Of a DNA stretch of 64,000 nt, positions 7,591 through 16,327 are shown piece by piece. Origin of the DNA: an uncultured Mucilaginibacter sp. (GTDB lineage Bacteria; Bacteroidota; Bacteroidia; Sphingobacteriales; Sphingobacteriaceae). The position numbers and the translations under genes are program-made. The notes beneath the pieces are model-generated. The model was not told the origin of the DNA and made no database searches. It was given only the letters and a program-made list of their open reading frames with translations. Position 1 is the stretch's first letter, and every line of letters begins with the position of its first letter. Where the stretch lies: contig CAIPFE010000046.1 of assembly GCA_903864275.1 (NCBI GenBank), positions 1-64,000 on the forward strand, read 5' to 3'.

Positions 7591-10065
7591 ATGAAAAAGA
7601 TTTTATTTGCGGCAGCAATTTTTGTATGCTCGTTTCAAACAATAGCATTTTGCCAGGGCGGCAACGATGCTATAAACAATGGGGTTTCAAAATTAAAGAG
7701 CCTGCTTACCGACCACATTATTGAAAAGGCTTACCTGCATTTTGACAGGCCATACGCTTGTTATGTTATAGGGGATTTGGTTTATTTTAAAGCATATGTT
7801 ACCATGGGCGAGCGCCACGAACCTTCGGCCATCAGCAAAATATTACATGTTGATATGATTGACAAAAATGACGTCGTGTTACATTCAATAGCGCTTCAGC
7901 TTACAAACGGCACCGGCTGGGGCGATTTTGCCTTGCCTGACACCTTGCAAAAGGGCAGCTACAGGATAAGGGCCTATACCGAGTGGATGAGAAATGATGA
8001 GCACCCTTACTTTTTCGACCAATATATCTCTGTTGGTTCGGTGAACAATGCCGGCAGGGTGGCTGAAAACACGGCCCAAGCGTCAAAAGCAAGCCTGCAA
8101 TTTTTCCCAGAAGGGGGCAATATGGTTCAGGACCTACCTTCAAAAGTAGGTTTCAAGGCGATAGGGGTAAACGGTTTGGGTATAAATGTTAAAGGTATAA
8201 TTGTTGACAATGAACATAAGGAAGTAGCAAAGATAAATTCGGTCCACTTAGGGATGGGTGTGTTTAATTTTATCCCGGAAACGGGTAAAACTTATAAAGC
8301 AATGGTAACTTTTGCTGATGGATCGCAGGAAAGCATTAACCTTCCTGCTGCTCAAGCTAAAGGGACCACTCTATCGGTTAATACCGACGACCCTTCAAAA
8401 ATATCAATAGAGATCAGGGCCAATCTGCCTTATTACAAAGAGAACTTAAACAAACAGTTAAATCTGCTGGTTTACTATGCGGGTGCATTAAAACGGTATA
8501 CGCCAAAACTTGATAATTCAATACTCGGGCTCGATTTGCCGTCAAATACAGTTCCTACAGGCATAGTAAAAGTAACCCTGTTGTCAGAAACAGGTGAACA
8601 GTTGAATGAGCGGCTGGCGTTTGTTCAGAATCCCGATCTGTTGAACCTGTCGGTGGCTGCCAGTAAGCAGTTATTTGCAAAACGCGAAAATGTCCAGTTA
8701 AGCCTTAATGCCAAAAATAAAGATGGCAATCCCGTAAACGGATCATTTTCAGTATCGGTAGTTGATGAAAGCAAGATAGCGGTTGATGAAAACACCGGGA
8801 ATACTATCCTATCATCTTTGTTATTAACCTCGGATGTAAAAGGATATGTGGAAAAACCGAACTACTATTTTGCGAACGTAACTAAAGATACCCGCGCTGC
8901 TCTTGATGCATTGATGCTTACCCAGGGGTACCGCAGGTTTGTGTGGAAACAATTGATCAATGGTAGTTCTCCCGCCAACGCTGCTGTTGCCTATAACCCG
9001 GAAAAGGAGGTCAATATCGCAGGTTCATTAAAAACTAAAGGAGGTGACCCCGTTGCTAATTGTCCGGTAACGTTATTATCCAAATCCGGGGGCTTGGTTT
9101 TAGCCCAGGTATCCGACGCGCAGGGGCATTTTATATTTCCAAATGTACAGTTTGAAACCGGTACAGAATTTATTTTGAAAGCCCAATCTTCATCCGGAAA
9201 AAAGGCATTGCTTACATTAGATAAACCATCAGACGGGCCAACTGTTAGCCCTGGAAATACAATCGACTCAAGATACAATGCAAATGCTGATATCCTGGCA
9301 TCCCTGAAAAATAGCCAGGCGCAAAATGTTATGATGGCCAGTACCGGATCAACAAGCCTGTTATTAAAAGATAACAAAGTTATAGGCCAAAAAAGCAGTG
9401 ACAATTACCGTTCATCCAATTTAGCCGGACCAGGACACGCCGACCAGGTTATAAAGGGCGATGATATTAAAAATTCATCCTCATTGTCAATCGGGTTGAG
9501 CGGCATAGCACGGGGCGTTGTATTCAGTGGCGGAGTGGCCGCCTTACAAACCGGGGCGACTATTTCAGGCGCCGGGGGAGGAACTGAAGGCATGGAACCT
9601 ATGCTGGTGGTTGTTGATGGTGTTGAGGTGGGCCATGGGATACCTGTCGACCTTTATAGCCCTTCCTTGATCGAAACTGTTGAGATTTTAAAAGGGGCAA
9701 ATGCGTCTATTTATGGCATGGAAGGCGGCCAGGGCGTTATAGTGCTTACCACAAGGCAGGGCGGTGAAAGCGATCAGACGGTGAGCAAAGAAATGTCGCC
9801 CGGTATTTTTTCAATTGCGCCAAAAGGTTTTTATAAGGCGCGCGAGTTTTATTCCCCCCGTTATGATGCTGGTCAGGTGGCGAATAATCTTCCCGATCAG
9901 CGGAATACGATATTTTGGAAACCTGATGTTACTACTGACGCGGAGGGAAATGCCTCAGTTAATTTCTTCAATGCTGACGGGACAGGAACGTACAGGGTAG
10001 AAGTAGAGGGCATTGATAGTAAAGGCAATTTAGGCGTGCAGGTGTTTAGGTATAAAGTACAGTAA
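7591..10065 (+). CDS. Secreted MG2/TonB-plug-like protein, paralog 1
   Basis: An 824-residue protein when started at the ATG at 7591, which begins a proper signal peptide (MKKILFAAAIFVCS, cleavage near AFCQ). The open frame extends 24 codons upstream, but those residues do not look like a signal sequence. After the signal comes an MG2-like beta-sandwich region (IEKAYLHFDRPY, YFKAYVTMGE at about 40-80). Further MG-like domains follow, then a carboxypeptidase-regulatory-like segment near 470-545. A plug-like region near 600-715 contains PMLVVVDGVEVG and GGQGVIVLTTRQGG. No outer-membrane barrel follows. The C-terminus GTYRVEVEGIDSKGN is shared by all four paralogs. An envelope location is likely; the role is unknown. 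Confidence 0.85.
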   Translation: MKKILFAAAIFVCSFQTIAFCQGGNDAINNGVSKLKSLLTDHIIEKAYLHFDRPYACYVIGDLVYFKAYVTMGERHEPSAISKILHVDMIDKNDVVLHSIALQLTNGTGWGDFALPDTLQKGSYRIRAYTEWMRNDEHPYFFDQYISVGSVNNAGRVAENTAQASKASLQFFPEGGNMVQDLPSKVGFKAIGVNGLGINVKGIIVDNEHKEVAKINSVHLGMGVFNFIPETGKTYKAMVTFADGSQESINLPAAQAKGTTLSVNTDDPSKISIEIRANLPYYKENLNKQLNLLVYYAGALKRYTPKLDNSILGLDLPSNTVPTGIVKVTLLSETGEQLNERLAFVQNPDLLNLSVAASKQLFAKRENVQLSLNAKNKDGNPVNGSFSVSVVDESKIAVDENTGNTILSSLLLTSDVKGYVEKPNYYFANVTKDTRAALDALMLTQGYRRFVWKQLINGSSPANAAVAYNPEKEVNIAGSLKTKGGDPVANCPVTLLSKSGGLVLAQVSDAQGHFIFPNVQFETGTEFILKAQSSSGKKALLTLDKPSDGPTVSPGNTIDSRYNANADILASLKNSQAQNVMMASTGSTSLLLKDNKVIGQKSSDNYRSSNLAGPGHADQVIKGDDIKNSSSLSIGLSGIARGVVFSGGVAALQTGATISGAGGGTEGMEPMLVVVDGVEVGHGIPVDLYSPSLIETVEILKGANASIYGMEGGQGVIVLTTRQGGESDQTVSKEMSPGIFSIAPKGFYKAREFYSPRYDAGQVANNLPDQRNTIFWKPDVTTDAEGNASVNFFNADGTGTYRVEVEGIDSKGNLGVQVFRYKVQ

Positions 10066-10078
10066 TTTATAAGGTTGG

Positions 10079-10180
10079 GAATCAAGAGTCAGGAGAGAGG
10101 ACAGTAAAGAGCCAGTGGTTGGGAATTGGAAATTACCTTGATTTATATCAGCAATCTTTTTTATCCCGATTCTTGGTTCT
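10079..10180. repeat. AAGAGTCAGG-type intergenic inverted pair, copy 2
   Basis: ATCAAGAGTCAGGAGAGAGG at the left is matched by a partial inverse ending TTCTTGGTTCT at the right, just after paralog 1. It is more degenerate than the 6951-7106 pair but lies in the equivalent place between gene and terminator. Confidence 0.45.
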
Positions 10181-10184
10181 AATT

Positions 10185-10233
10185 GAAACCATTCAGGTCC
10201 CGATGAAATCCGGCCTGGGTGGTTTCACTTTTT
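10185..10233 (+). terminator. Rho-independent terminator of paralog 1
   Basis: GAAACCATTCAGG (10185-10197) pairs with CCTGGGTGGTTTC (10214-10226) over 13 positions including G:U wobbles, then ACTTTTTA. A closely related hairpin ends the second paralog at 16172-16213. Confidence 0.75.
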
Positions 10234-10327
10234 ACGGGAATAATTTTCGTTAATGGAAATTGTTTTTTACCAATGAAACTTATTATTTTTATACATATAA
10301 TCTGCGGATACAACCAATATTCTTTAA

Positions 10328-10387
10328 TATAAAAATATTTCATTTTTTTATAGTACCAATCGCTTCCTCATCCGACTATTGTCGAAT
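10328..10387 (+). promoter_or_regulatory. Upstream element shared by the MG2/plug genes, copy 2
   Basis: AAAAATATTTCATTTTTTTA followed by TAGTACCAATCG and CATCCGACTATTGTCGAA. It keeps the CGAC-N4-GTCG inverted repeat exactly as in copy 1 and lies about 80 bp upstream of the second paralog. Confidence 0.6.
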
Positions 10388-10467
10388 GTAAATTCTGATA
10401 GAAGGAATTCAGAAAACTCGCTTCTATTGATAATAAGCTGAATAATTTAACAATAAACAAAGATATT

Positions 10468-11331
10468 ATGAAAAAGATCCTATTTAGCGTGGCGTTGTTT
10501 GTATTTTCATTTCAAACAATCGCTTATTGCCAGGTTGGCAATGACGTAATGGCCGGTCCGGTTTCAAGGTTAAAAACCTTGCTGACCGATCACGAAATCG
10601 AAAAAGCATACTTGCATTTCGACAGGCCGTACGCATATTATGTTGGTGGCGACATCGTTTATTTTAAAGCCTACGTCACAATGGGCGAACGCCATGAACC
10701 ATCAACTATAAGCAACATTTTACATGTCGACCTGATCGATAAAAACGATGTTTTGATGCAGTCGATCGCACTTCAGTTAACAGATGGAACAGGCTGGGGT
10801 GATTTTGCATTGCCCGAAAAACTTCAAAAGGGCAGCTACAGGATAAGAGCTTATACCGAATGGATGCGGAATGATAAATCACCCTATTTTTTTGACCAGT
10901 ATATTTCAGTTAGCTCGCTTAATGGTGCCGACCGGGTTGCTGAAGCTGCAGACAAAGGCGCCGTGCCCGCCCTGCAGTTTTTCCCGGAGGGCGGTAACCT
11001 GGTAGCTGAGGTCCACTCAAAAGTGGCCTTTAAAGCGGTTGGCGCCGATGGATTGGGGATTGATGTCAAGGGAATCATTGTCGACAACGAGAATAAAGAA
11101 GTCGCAAAAATTGCATCGGCGCACCTCGGCATGGGAGTATTTGATTTTGTTCCTGAAGAAGGCAAAGCTTACCAGGCAAAGGTAACTTTTGCCAATGGTT
11201 CACAAAGCAGCATTGAGCTGCCCGTTGAATCCAAAGGAATAGCGTTATCAGTTAATACCGACAATTCGTCGAAAGTTTCGGTCGAGATAAAAACAAAGGT
11301 AATTAGGTATAAATGTAACCAAAAATATTAG
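10468..11331 (+). pseudogene. Paralog 2, N-terminal fragment (disrupted by IS)
   Basis: Signal peptide MKKILFSVALFVFSF and the MG2-like region are intact and close to paralog 1. The native frame stops at 11297, where an IS1595-type element begins; the last eleven codons before the stop at 11329 come from the IS end. Joining 11297 to 14369, with one copy of the 8-bp duplication removed, restores VEIKTNNAYYKENLNKEL, which aligns with IEIRANLPYYKENLNKQL of paralog 1. The restored gene would encode about 819 residues. The fragment might still be secreted as a truncated 287-residue protein. Confidence 0.9.
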
Positions 11332-11399
11332 TAAAAAACGATTATTTTATTTGTTAATTACGTAATTTTTACCTATTTTTAAGTGTAAATCAAGCACTT

Positions 11400-12434
11400 A
11401 TGATAGCTAAAAATCAGTTTAAAACCATTATTGATCTCGTAAATCAATTTCCAACTGAACAATCCTGTCATCATTATTTAGTAGGCCAGCGCTGGGGTGG
11501 CGGTTATATGGAATGTCCTTATGACGATTGTCAGGGCGACACACCATACATATTTAAAGATGGCATTCGTTACAAATGTAAATGTTGTCACCGGATTTAC
11601 ACTGCTAAGACAGGAACTATTTTTGAAGCCAGCAAACTCCCGATGATTAAATGGTTTGTTGCTATCTATTTAGTGATGCATAAAAAGGGTATTAGCAGTA
11701 TTCAATTAGGCAAGGATGTTGGTGTTCAACAAAAGACAGCTTGGTTTATGCTTCATCGTATCCGTAAAGTATTAGGCAATAGTGAGGATGAAATTTTAGA
11801 AGGAACAGTGCAATTAGATGAAACATTTGTAGGCGGTAAAAATAAAAATCGTCATTGGGATAAAAAAGTAAAAGGTAGTCAGGGGCGGAGTTTTAAAGAT
11901 AAAACGCCCGTCATGGGAATGATGCAGCAAAATGTTTATGAATTTATAGAAAGGCCCAACAAGGTTGAGCCGGATAAAATTGTAAAAGAACGTCTAATTG
12001 TAAAACCATCCGTTATTAAGTGTCAGGTTGTAGTAAACACCAAAGGCGAAATATTACAACCAATTGTCCGCGCTAACGTTTTAGTAGGTAGCACTGTGGT
12101 AAGCGATGAATGGTGGGGTTATCAAGGACTTAAATCCACCTACGAACATCAGATAGTAGATCACCTTCACGGACAATACGTTAATCAATTGGGTTATACT
12201 TCTAATGCCGTAGAGGGCGGTTGGAGTCAATTCAAACGCTCTATATTCGGAATTTATCATAAGGTGAGTAAAAATCATTTAGATAAATATGTTGATGAAT
12301 TTGTTTTTAAACACAATAACCGTACTTTTGATGTTGAAGGTCAAATAAACGTTATACTGAAACAATCAGAATGTCGTTTAAGACTAAAAGAGTTAAAGGC
12401 GATAGCAAATGCAAACCGGCAAAAAAGTTGTTGA
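11400..12434 (+). CDS. IS1595-family (ISXO2-like) transposase
   Basis: A 344-residue transposase. An N-terminal zinc ribbon uses Cys39, Cys44, Cys60 and Cys63; an HTH-like region follows (SSIQLGKDVGVQQKTAWFML, about 99-118). The ISXO2-type catalytic core has Asp140 in QLDETFVGGK, Asp236 in SDEWWGY and the NAVEGGWSQFKR motif with Asn269 and Glu272. It is full length and should be active. It starts about 100 bp inside the left end and overlaps the next small frame by 26 bp. Confidence 0.94.
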   Translation: MIAKNQFKTIIDLVNQFPTEQSCHHYLVGQRWGGGYMECPYDDCQGDTPYIFKDGIRYKCKCCHRIYTAKTGTIFEASKLPMIKWFVAIYLVMHKKGISSIQLGKDVGVQQKTAWFMLHRIRKVLGNSEDEILEGTVQLDETFVGGKNKNRHWDKKVKGSQGRSFKDKTPVMGMMQQNVYEFIERPNKVEPDKIVKERLIVKPSVIKCQVVVNTKGEILQPIVRANVLVGSTVVSDEWWGYQGLKSTYEHQIVDHLHGQYVNQLGYTSNAVEGGWSQFKRSIFGIYHKVSKNHLDKYVDEFVFKHNNRTFDVEGQINVILKQSECRLRLKELKAIANANRQKSC

Positions 12435-12624
12435 AAGAGTATCCAGCGGAGACGCTGAATTTGATACCGCTATGAACAAGTTCTTTCCTAAGAAATCCAA
12501 AAAAACAAACTTACAGTTATTGGAAGAAAAAACCGGTGTTTTACTTAATGATGGGAAAACCTCTATAAGAATCAATTGGGATATTAATATAGATCAGCTT
12601 CTTCCATCAACTCCACAATCCTAA
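12409..12624 (+). CDS. Small passenger protein of the IS, unknown
   Basis: A 71-residue frame overlapping the transposase end by 26 bp, in another reading frame, which suggests translational coupling. The sequence is basic and then acidic (KKFFPKKSKKTNLQLLEEKTG is spread over the middle) with no recognised domain. A role with the transposase is possible from position only. Its 3' end overlaps the convergent frame at 12584-12973 by 41 bp. Confidence 0.5.
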   Translation: MQTGKKVVERVSSGDAEFDTAMNKFFPKKSKKTNLQLLEEKTGVLLNDGKTSIRINWDINIDQLLPSTPQS

Positions 12625-12973
12625 TTGCTATTTCTTCAAATTTCAATTCTATCATTGGGGCTTTCCCGTACAGGTTTTTTAGAATATCCATAAAATCAGC
12701 GCAACTATCAGAAACTAATAGTTTCAGGTCTCTTACATCTGTATCGTAATTATCTACGCTTATTATTTTTACGGTAGTCGCAAATCCATAATCTATCAAG
12801 ATAGCATGTGATACATTGCTTATTCGAGAAATTAACCAAGCTATTTCTATTTGTTTATTTTCTACCCGGACTTGATTATCCATGGTAACAAACATTCCTT
12901 CCGATGAAAATTTAAGGTTATCGTAATAGAGTTGGCTATCGACTTTTGTGTTTATCGGCTTTCCTGTTTTCAT
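12584..12973 (-). CDS. Hypothetical passenger protein of the IS
   Basis: A 129-residue soluble protein, acidic and without signal peptide, on the strand opposite the transposase. I recognise no family. The upstream 85 bp is AT-rich and free of other genes, consistent with its own promoter. It is cargo inside the 29-bp inverted repeats. Confidence 0.6.
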   Translation of the reverse strand: MKTGKPINTKVDSQLYYDNLKFSSEGMFVTMDNQVRVENKQIEIAWLISRISNVSHAILIDYGFATTVKIISVDNYDTDVRDLKLLVSDSCADFMDILKNLYGKAPMIELKFEEIAIRIVELMEEADLY

Positions 12974-13058
12974 CTTTCTAACCTATAAATAATTATTTCA
13001 AAATTAAAAATGAATATCTACTTTTAAGCAATAAAAATATTGTATTAAACATCGGAGT

Positions 13059-13167
13059 GCTATCCTGAATTACCACATTTTAGCTGCACGCAACCGAGAT
13101 ATAAAATACGCTGTAAAAGCGTGGCTGTATCTTTTTGCGTGCGTGGCTGTGGTAAGCCCTGGATAGC
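13059..13167. other. 109-nt nested long hairpin inside the IS
   Basis: Successive paired blocks nest around one centre: GCTATCC/GGATAGC, TTACCACA/TGTGGTAA, GCACGCAA/TTGCGTGC, AGATA/TATCT and ACGCT/AGCGT, with a GTAAA loop. Both strands could form it. It lies in the 240-bp gap between the minus-strand passenger gene and the lipoprotein gene. AATTACCACAT recurs at 13202-13212, just before the lipoprotein ATG. Confidence 0.7.
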
Positions 13168-13214
13168 GAGAGATTTATCAGTCACGCTATTTTTTATCCT
13201 TAATTACCACATAT

Positions 13215-13637
13215 ATGAAACCTTTACTTTTAATATTTATCTCTATTTTGTTGATTAGTTGTTACGAAACAAGATACGAACCAGTTAACAAAACACTTGA
13301 TCCTTATATAGGAAAATCGGAACATGAAGTAATATTACGACTTGGCCCTCCAACAAAAACTACCGATGATGGCGCTGGCGGCCATATCATAGACTATGAA
13401 AGTACCTTCCTTTATGCAGAAAATGAATTAAACACAGTCCCATACGATAAAACCCTTACTACAACAACGACCATCCCCATTACGCACTATCTTCAATTTT
13501 ACATAGATAAAACTGGAATTATATATAAATGGAGAACCAATCTACAAGGAAATCCGATTAAAGTTAAAAGAGAGCGCCCACCACGACGACGACCGTCTGA
13601 TTTATTTAGTCATAAGAAAGATACCACAAAAACTTAA
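13215..13637 (+). CDS. Passenger lipoprotein, SmpA/OmlA-like fold possible
   Basis: A 140-residue protein with a lipoprotein signal (MKPLLLIFISILLISCYETR, lipobox LLISC with Cys16). The mature part starts with a segment of the kind seen in small BamE/SmpA-like lipoproteins (IGKSEHEVILRLGPPTKTTD). The C-terminus is very basic and proline-rich. The BamE-like fold is an inference from this short segment. It would be anchored in the envelope. It lies 32 bp before the next passenger gene. Confidence 0.7.
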   Translation: MKPLLLIFISILLISCYETRYEPVNKTLDPYIGKSEHEVILRLGPPTKTTDDGAGGHIIDYESTFLYAENELNTVPYDKTLTTTTTIPITHYLQFYIDKTGIIYKWRTNLQGNPIKVKRERPPRRRPSDLFSHKKDTTKT

Positions 13638-13669
13638 GACATACTTATGGCTATTTCGAACGGTAAAAA

Positions 13670-14275
13670 ATGAAAAAAAGGTTTGTAACTTTTTGTTTAA
13701 AGTTGGTATCTTTCTTTATGAGAGATACGCTTTATTATGCCATTTTAAGAAAACTTAAAAAGAAAGGAATTGGTGAGAGATATGACATTAGACCACTTGT
13801 AAACAGCCACTTCAGATTTAAGAAACTAATCAAAGAAAAAGAACAAGATGAAAAATCCGAAAAAGCGCAAATATCTCCATTTTCGGCGGCGTGGAACGAT
13901 GTTTTATATATGTTTGGTACGATGCAAAAAAATAAGCATATAATTTATGATAAAAACCAATTTACGCCTGAATGGTTAGCAGACCATAAAAAACCGTTTA
14001 TAGTTATCTTGACTTATACCGGGGCAGAATATTTTTATAGCCTAAGAAATATGAGACGAATATTTTATACAGCACTTACGTCAGCTATAATAGCGGCTGT
14101 ATCTGCTACTGTGGCCATAATTACACTTCTTGATAAATCTAATGTAGAAAATAGGCTCAATGCAATAGAAAATAGGTTAAATACCATCCCCCACCAGCAA
14201 CCGCAATTGCCGATAAAACCAAACCATCCGGACAGCAATCCCACCAATCATAAAAAAAACTCAAAGTCCGGGTAA
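13670..14275 (+). CDS. Passenger membrane protein, unknown
   Basis: A 201-residue protein. A basic N-terminal region is followed by a soluble part; one transmembrane segment spans about 130-152 (FYTALTSAIIAAVSATVAII). A short coiled-coil-like stretch (NVENRLNAIENRLNTI) and a proline/asparagine-rich tail follow. I recognise no family. It shares a strand and 32-bp spacing with the lipoprotein gene, so the two are probably co-transcribed. It ends 56 bp before the right inverted repeat. Confidence 0.6.
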   Translation: MKKRFVTFCLKLVSFFMRDTLYYAILRKLKKKGIGERYDIRPLVNSHFRFKKLIKEKEQDEKSEKAQISPFSAAWNDVLYMFGTMQKNKHIIYDKNQFTPEWLADHKKPFIVILTYTGAEYFYSLRNMRRIFYTALTSAIIAAVSATVAIITLLDKSNVENRLNAIENRLNTIPHQQPQLPIKPNHPDSNPTNHKKNSKSG

Positions 14276-14368
14276 GTATATTTCTGCTGGTTACCCAAGT
14301 TCCTATTATGCAATACTGCGTTTCTTTTTTCATTTTTGGTTACATTTATACCTAATTACCAAAACAAA

Positions 14369-15998
14369 TAATGCGTATTACAAAGAGAATCTCAATAAGG
14401 AACTAAACTTAATGATATATTCTCAAGGCTCCGTACGGAAAATTCAAACCAAACTCGCCAGCCAGGTACTTCGCGTCGATCTGCCTTCAAGTGCGTTTCG
14501 CACCGGGGTTTTACAAGTTACTTTGTTCTCAGGAACAGGTGAGCCATTGAACGAACGGCTGGCATTTATTCAAAACCCTGACCTGCTGAACCTTTCTATA
14601 GCGGCAAATAAGACGGATTATTCAAAAAGAGAAAATGTGCATTTAAGCCTTAACGCTAAAAACAAGGATGGCAGCGCAGTAAACGGATCGTTTTCCATAT
14701 CAGTAGTCGATGAGAGCAAGATTGTGGTTGATGAAAATACTGAAAATAGCATATTGTCCTACCTTTTATTAAGTTCAGATGTGAAAGGATACGTCGAAAA
14801 ACCGAATTATTACTTTGCAAATGTAACCAAAGGCACACGGGCGGAACTTGATGTATTGATGCTTACCCAGGGGTATCGCAGGTTTGTATGGAAACAATTA
14901 GTAGATGATAATTCTGCGGCCACTGCAAATGCCTACAATCCGGAAAAAGAAATTGACATTTCAGGTGTGTTAAAAACCAAAGGCGGAGACCCGGTTACCA
15001 ATTGTCAAATTACACTGGTTGCCGAATCCGGCGGGATGGTGTTGGCCCAGGTAACTGATGCTCAGGGTCGGTTCAGGTTTCAAAATGTGTTGTTTGAGAC
15101 CGGCACCCACTTCATTTTAAGGACACAATCGCCGGCAGGCAAGAAGGGCGTGATTACACTGGATAGTCCTGAACAGGGACCAAATGTAAGCCCTGCAAAT
15201 GCAGTAGAATCGAAATACAATGCAAATGCCGATATACTGGCGTCCATTCAAAACAACCAGAGGCAGGGCGTTATGACGGCCAGTACTGAACCCGGAAGTA
15301 TTCTATTTAAAAATGACAAAACTATCGGTTTAAAACCAACTGACAATTACAGGTCATCCAATTTAGCCGGTCCAGGGCATGCTGACCAGGTGATCAATGG
15401 CGAGGATATTAAAAACGCGCCTTCACTTTCAATCGGGTTAAGCGGGCGTGCAGATGGCGTTCAATTTTACGGGGGGGTGCCGGCCTTAGGAACCGCCCTG
15501 ACATTTGCCAAAGGGGGGCAACGAGTTGAGCCGATGCTGGTATATGTTGATGGCGCAGAAATTGGCCGGAATGTTAATATTGACATTTATAGCCCCACTT
15601 CGATTGAAACAGTCGAGATTTTAAAATATGCAAGTACAACCATTTACGGGATGCAGGGAGGGAATGGTGTTATGGTGATCACCACCAGGCGCAGCGCAGA
15701 AAAAGGGGGAGTTACATTCAAAGAAATGTCGCCTGGTATATTCTCAATTGAGCCCAAAGGCTTTTATAAGGCACGCGAATTTTATGCTCCCCGTTATGAT
15801 GCCGGTCAGCCGGCAAATAACCTTCCTGATCAGCGCAGTACAATTTTCTGGAAGCCTGATGTTATTACCGATGCGGATGGAAATGCTTCATTCAATTTTT
15901 TCAATGCAGATGGGGTCGGAACGTACAGGGTAGAAGTAGAAGGCATTGATAGTAAAGGCAACCTGGGTATGCAGGTGTTCAGGTATAAAGTACAGTAA
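14369..15998 (+). pseudogene. Paralog 2, C-terminal fragment (disrupted by IS)
   Basis: This is the rest of the interrupted MG2/plug gene, in frame with the N-terminal part once the IS is removed. It carries the later MG-like domains, the carboxypeptidase-regulatory-like segment, the plug-like region (PMLVYVDGAEIG, GGNGVMVITTRR) and the conserved C-terminus GTYRVEVEGIDSKGN. It has no native start or signal peptide; the first in-frame ATG is at 14412. There are no stop codons or frameshifts, consistent with recent disruption. Confidence 0.92.
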
Positions 15999-16017
15999 TT
16001 TACGCGGGTGAGGAATT

Positions 16018-16167
16018 AAGAAGCAAAGTCAAGAGCCGCGAGTCAGGAAAATGGTGAGTGAGTTGTGTGAAAGGTTATAAAATGGAGCAAATAACGCAGA
16101 TTGTATTGGCAGGTACATAAACGGTTTCGTCTTTATTTTTTGTCTTGGCTCTTGCATCTTGGCTTTG
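16018..16167. repeat. AAGAGTCAAG-type intergenic inverted pair, copy 3
   Basis: AAAGTCAAGAGCCGCGAGTC at the left is matched by TCTTGGCTCTTGCATCTTGG at the right. It lies between the stop of paralog 2 and its terminator, the same placement as copies 1 and 2. Confidence 0.5.
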
Positions 16168-16171
16168 ATTG

Positions 16172-16213
16172 AAACCATTCTGGTGCCGGTAAAATCCCGG
16201 CCTGAATGGTTTT
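16172..16213 (+). terminator. Rho-independent terminator of paralog 2
   Basis: AAACCATTCTGG (16172-16183) pairs with CCTGAATGGTTT (16201-16212) with one mismatch, followed by a run of T. It is homologous to the terminator at 10185-10233. Confidence 0.75.
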
Positions 16214-16218
16214 TTTCT

Positions 16219-16276
16219 TTAAAAATATTTCATTTTATTATAGTACTATTTTGCTGCATATCCGACAATTGGCAAA
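16219..16276 (+). promoter_or_regulatory. Upstream element shared by the MG2/plug genes, copy 3
   Basis: TTAAAAATATTTCATTTTAT followed by TATAGTACTATTTTGCTGCA and TCCGACAATTGGCAAAAT. The AT-rich part is nearly identical to copy 2; the CGAC inverted repeat has one changed arm. The third paralog starts about 50 bp downstream. Confidence 0.55.
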
Positions 16277-16327
16277 ATGCCGATTTTACATTGCTTCAAT
16301 TGATTTTGACACCTAAATTTTCAGATC

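Larger units (their letters stand above)
11298..14360 (+). mobile_element. IS1595-type element with passenger genes (3063 bp)
   Basis: The ends are perfect 29-bp inverted repeats: 11298-11326 starts GGTAATTAGGTATAAATGTA, and 14332-14360 is its exact complement. The element is flanked by the 8-bp direct repeat AAAACAAA at 11290-11297 and 14361-14368. An 8-bp duplication is typical of the IS1595 family. Inside are the transposase, two short frames next to it, a long hairpin, a lipoprotein gene and a membrane protein gene. Perfect ends and target repeats suggest recent insertion. Base composition is more AT-rich than the interrupted gene. Confidence 0.95.

Noticed and set aside
13059..13167. Integron attC site
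   Set aside because: The hairpin lacks the conserved GTTRRRY/RYYYAAC core pair, and there is no integrase or cassette series nearby.
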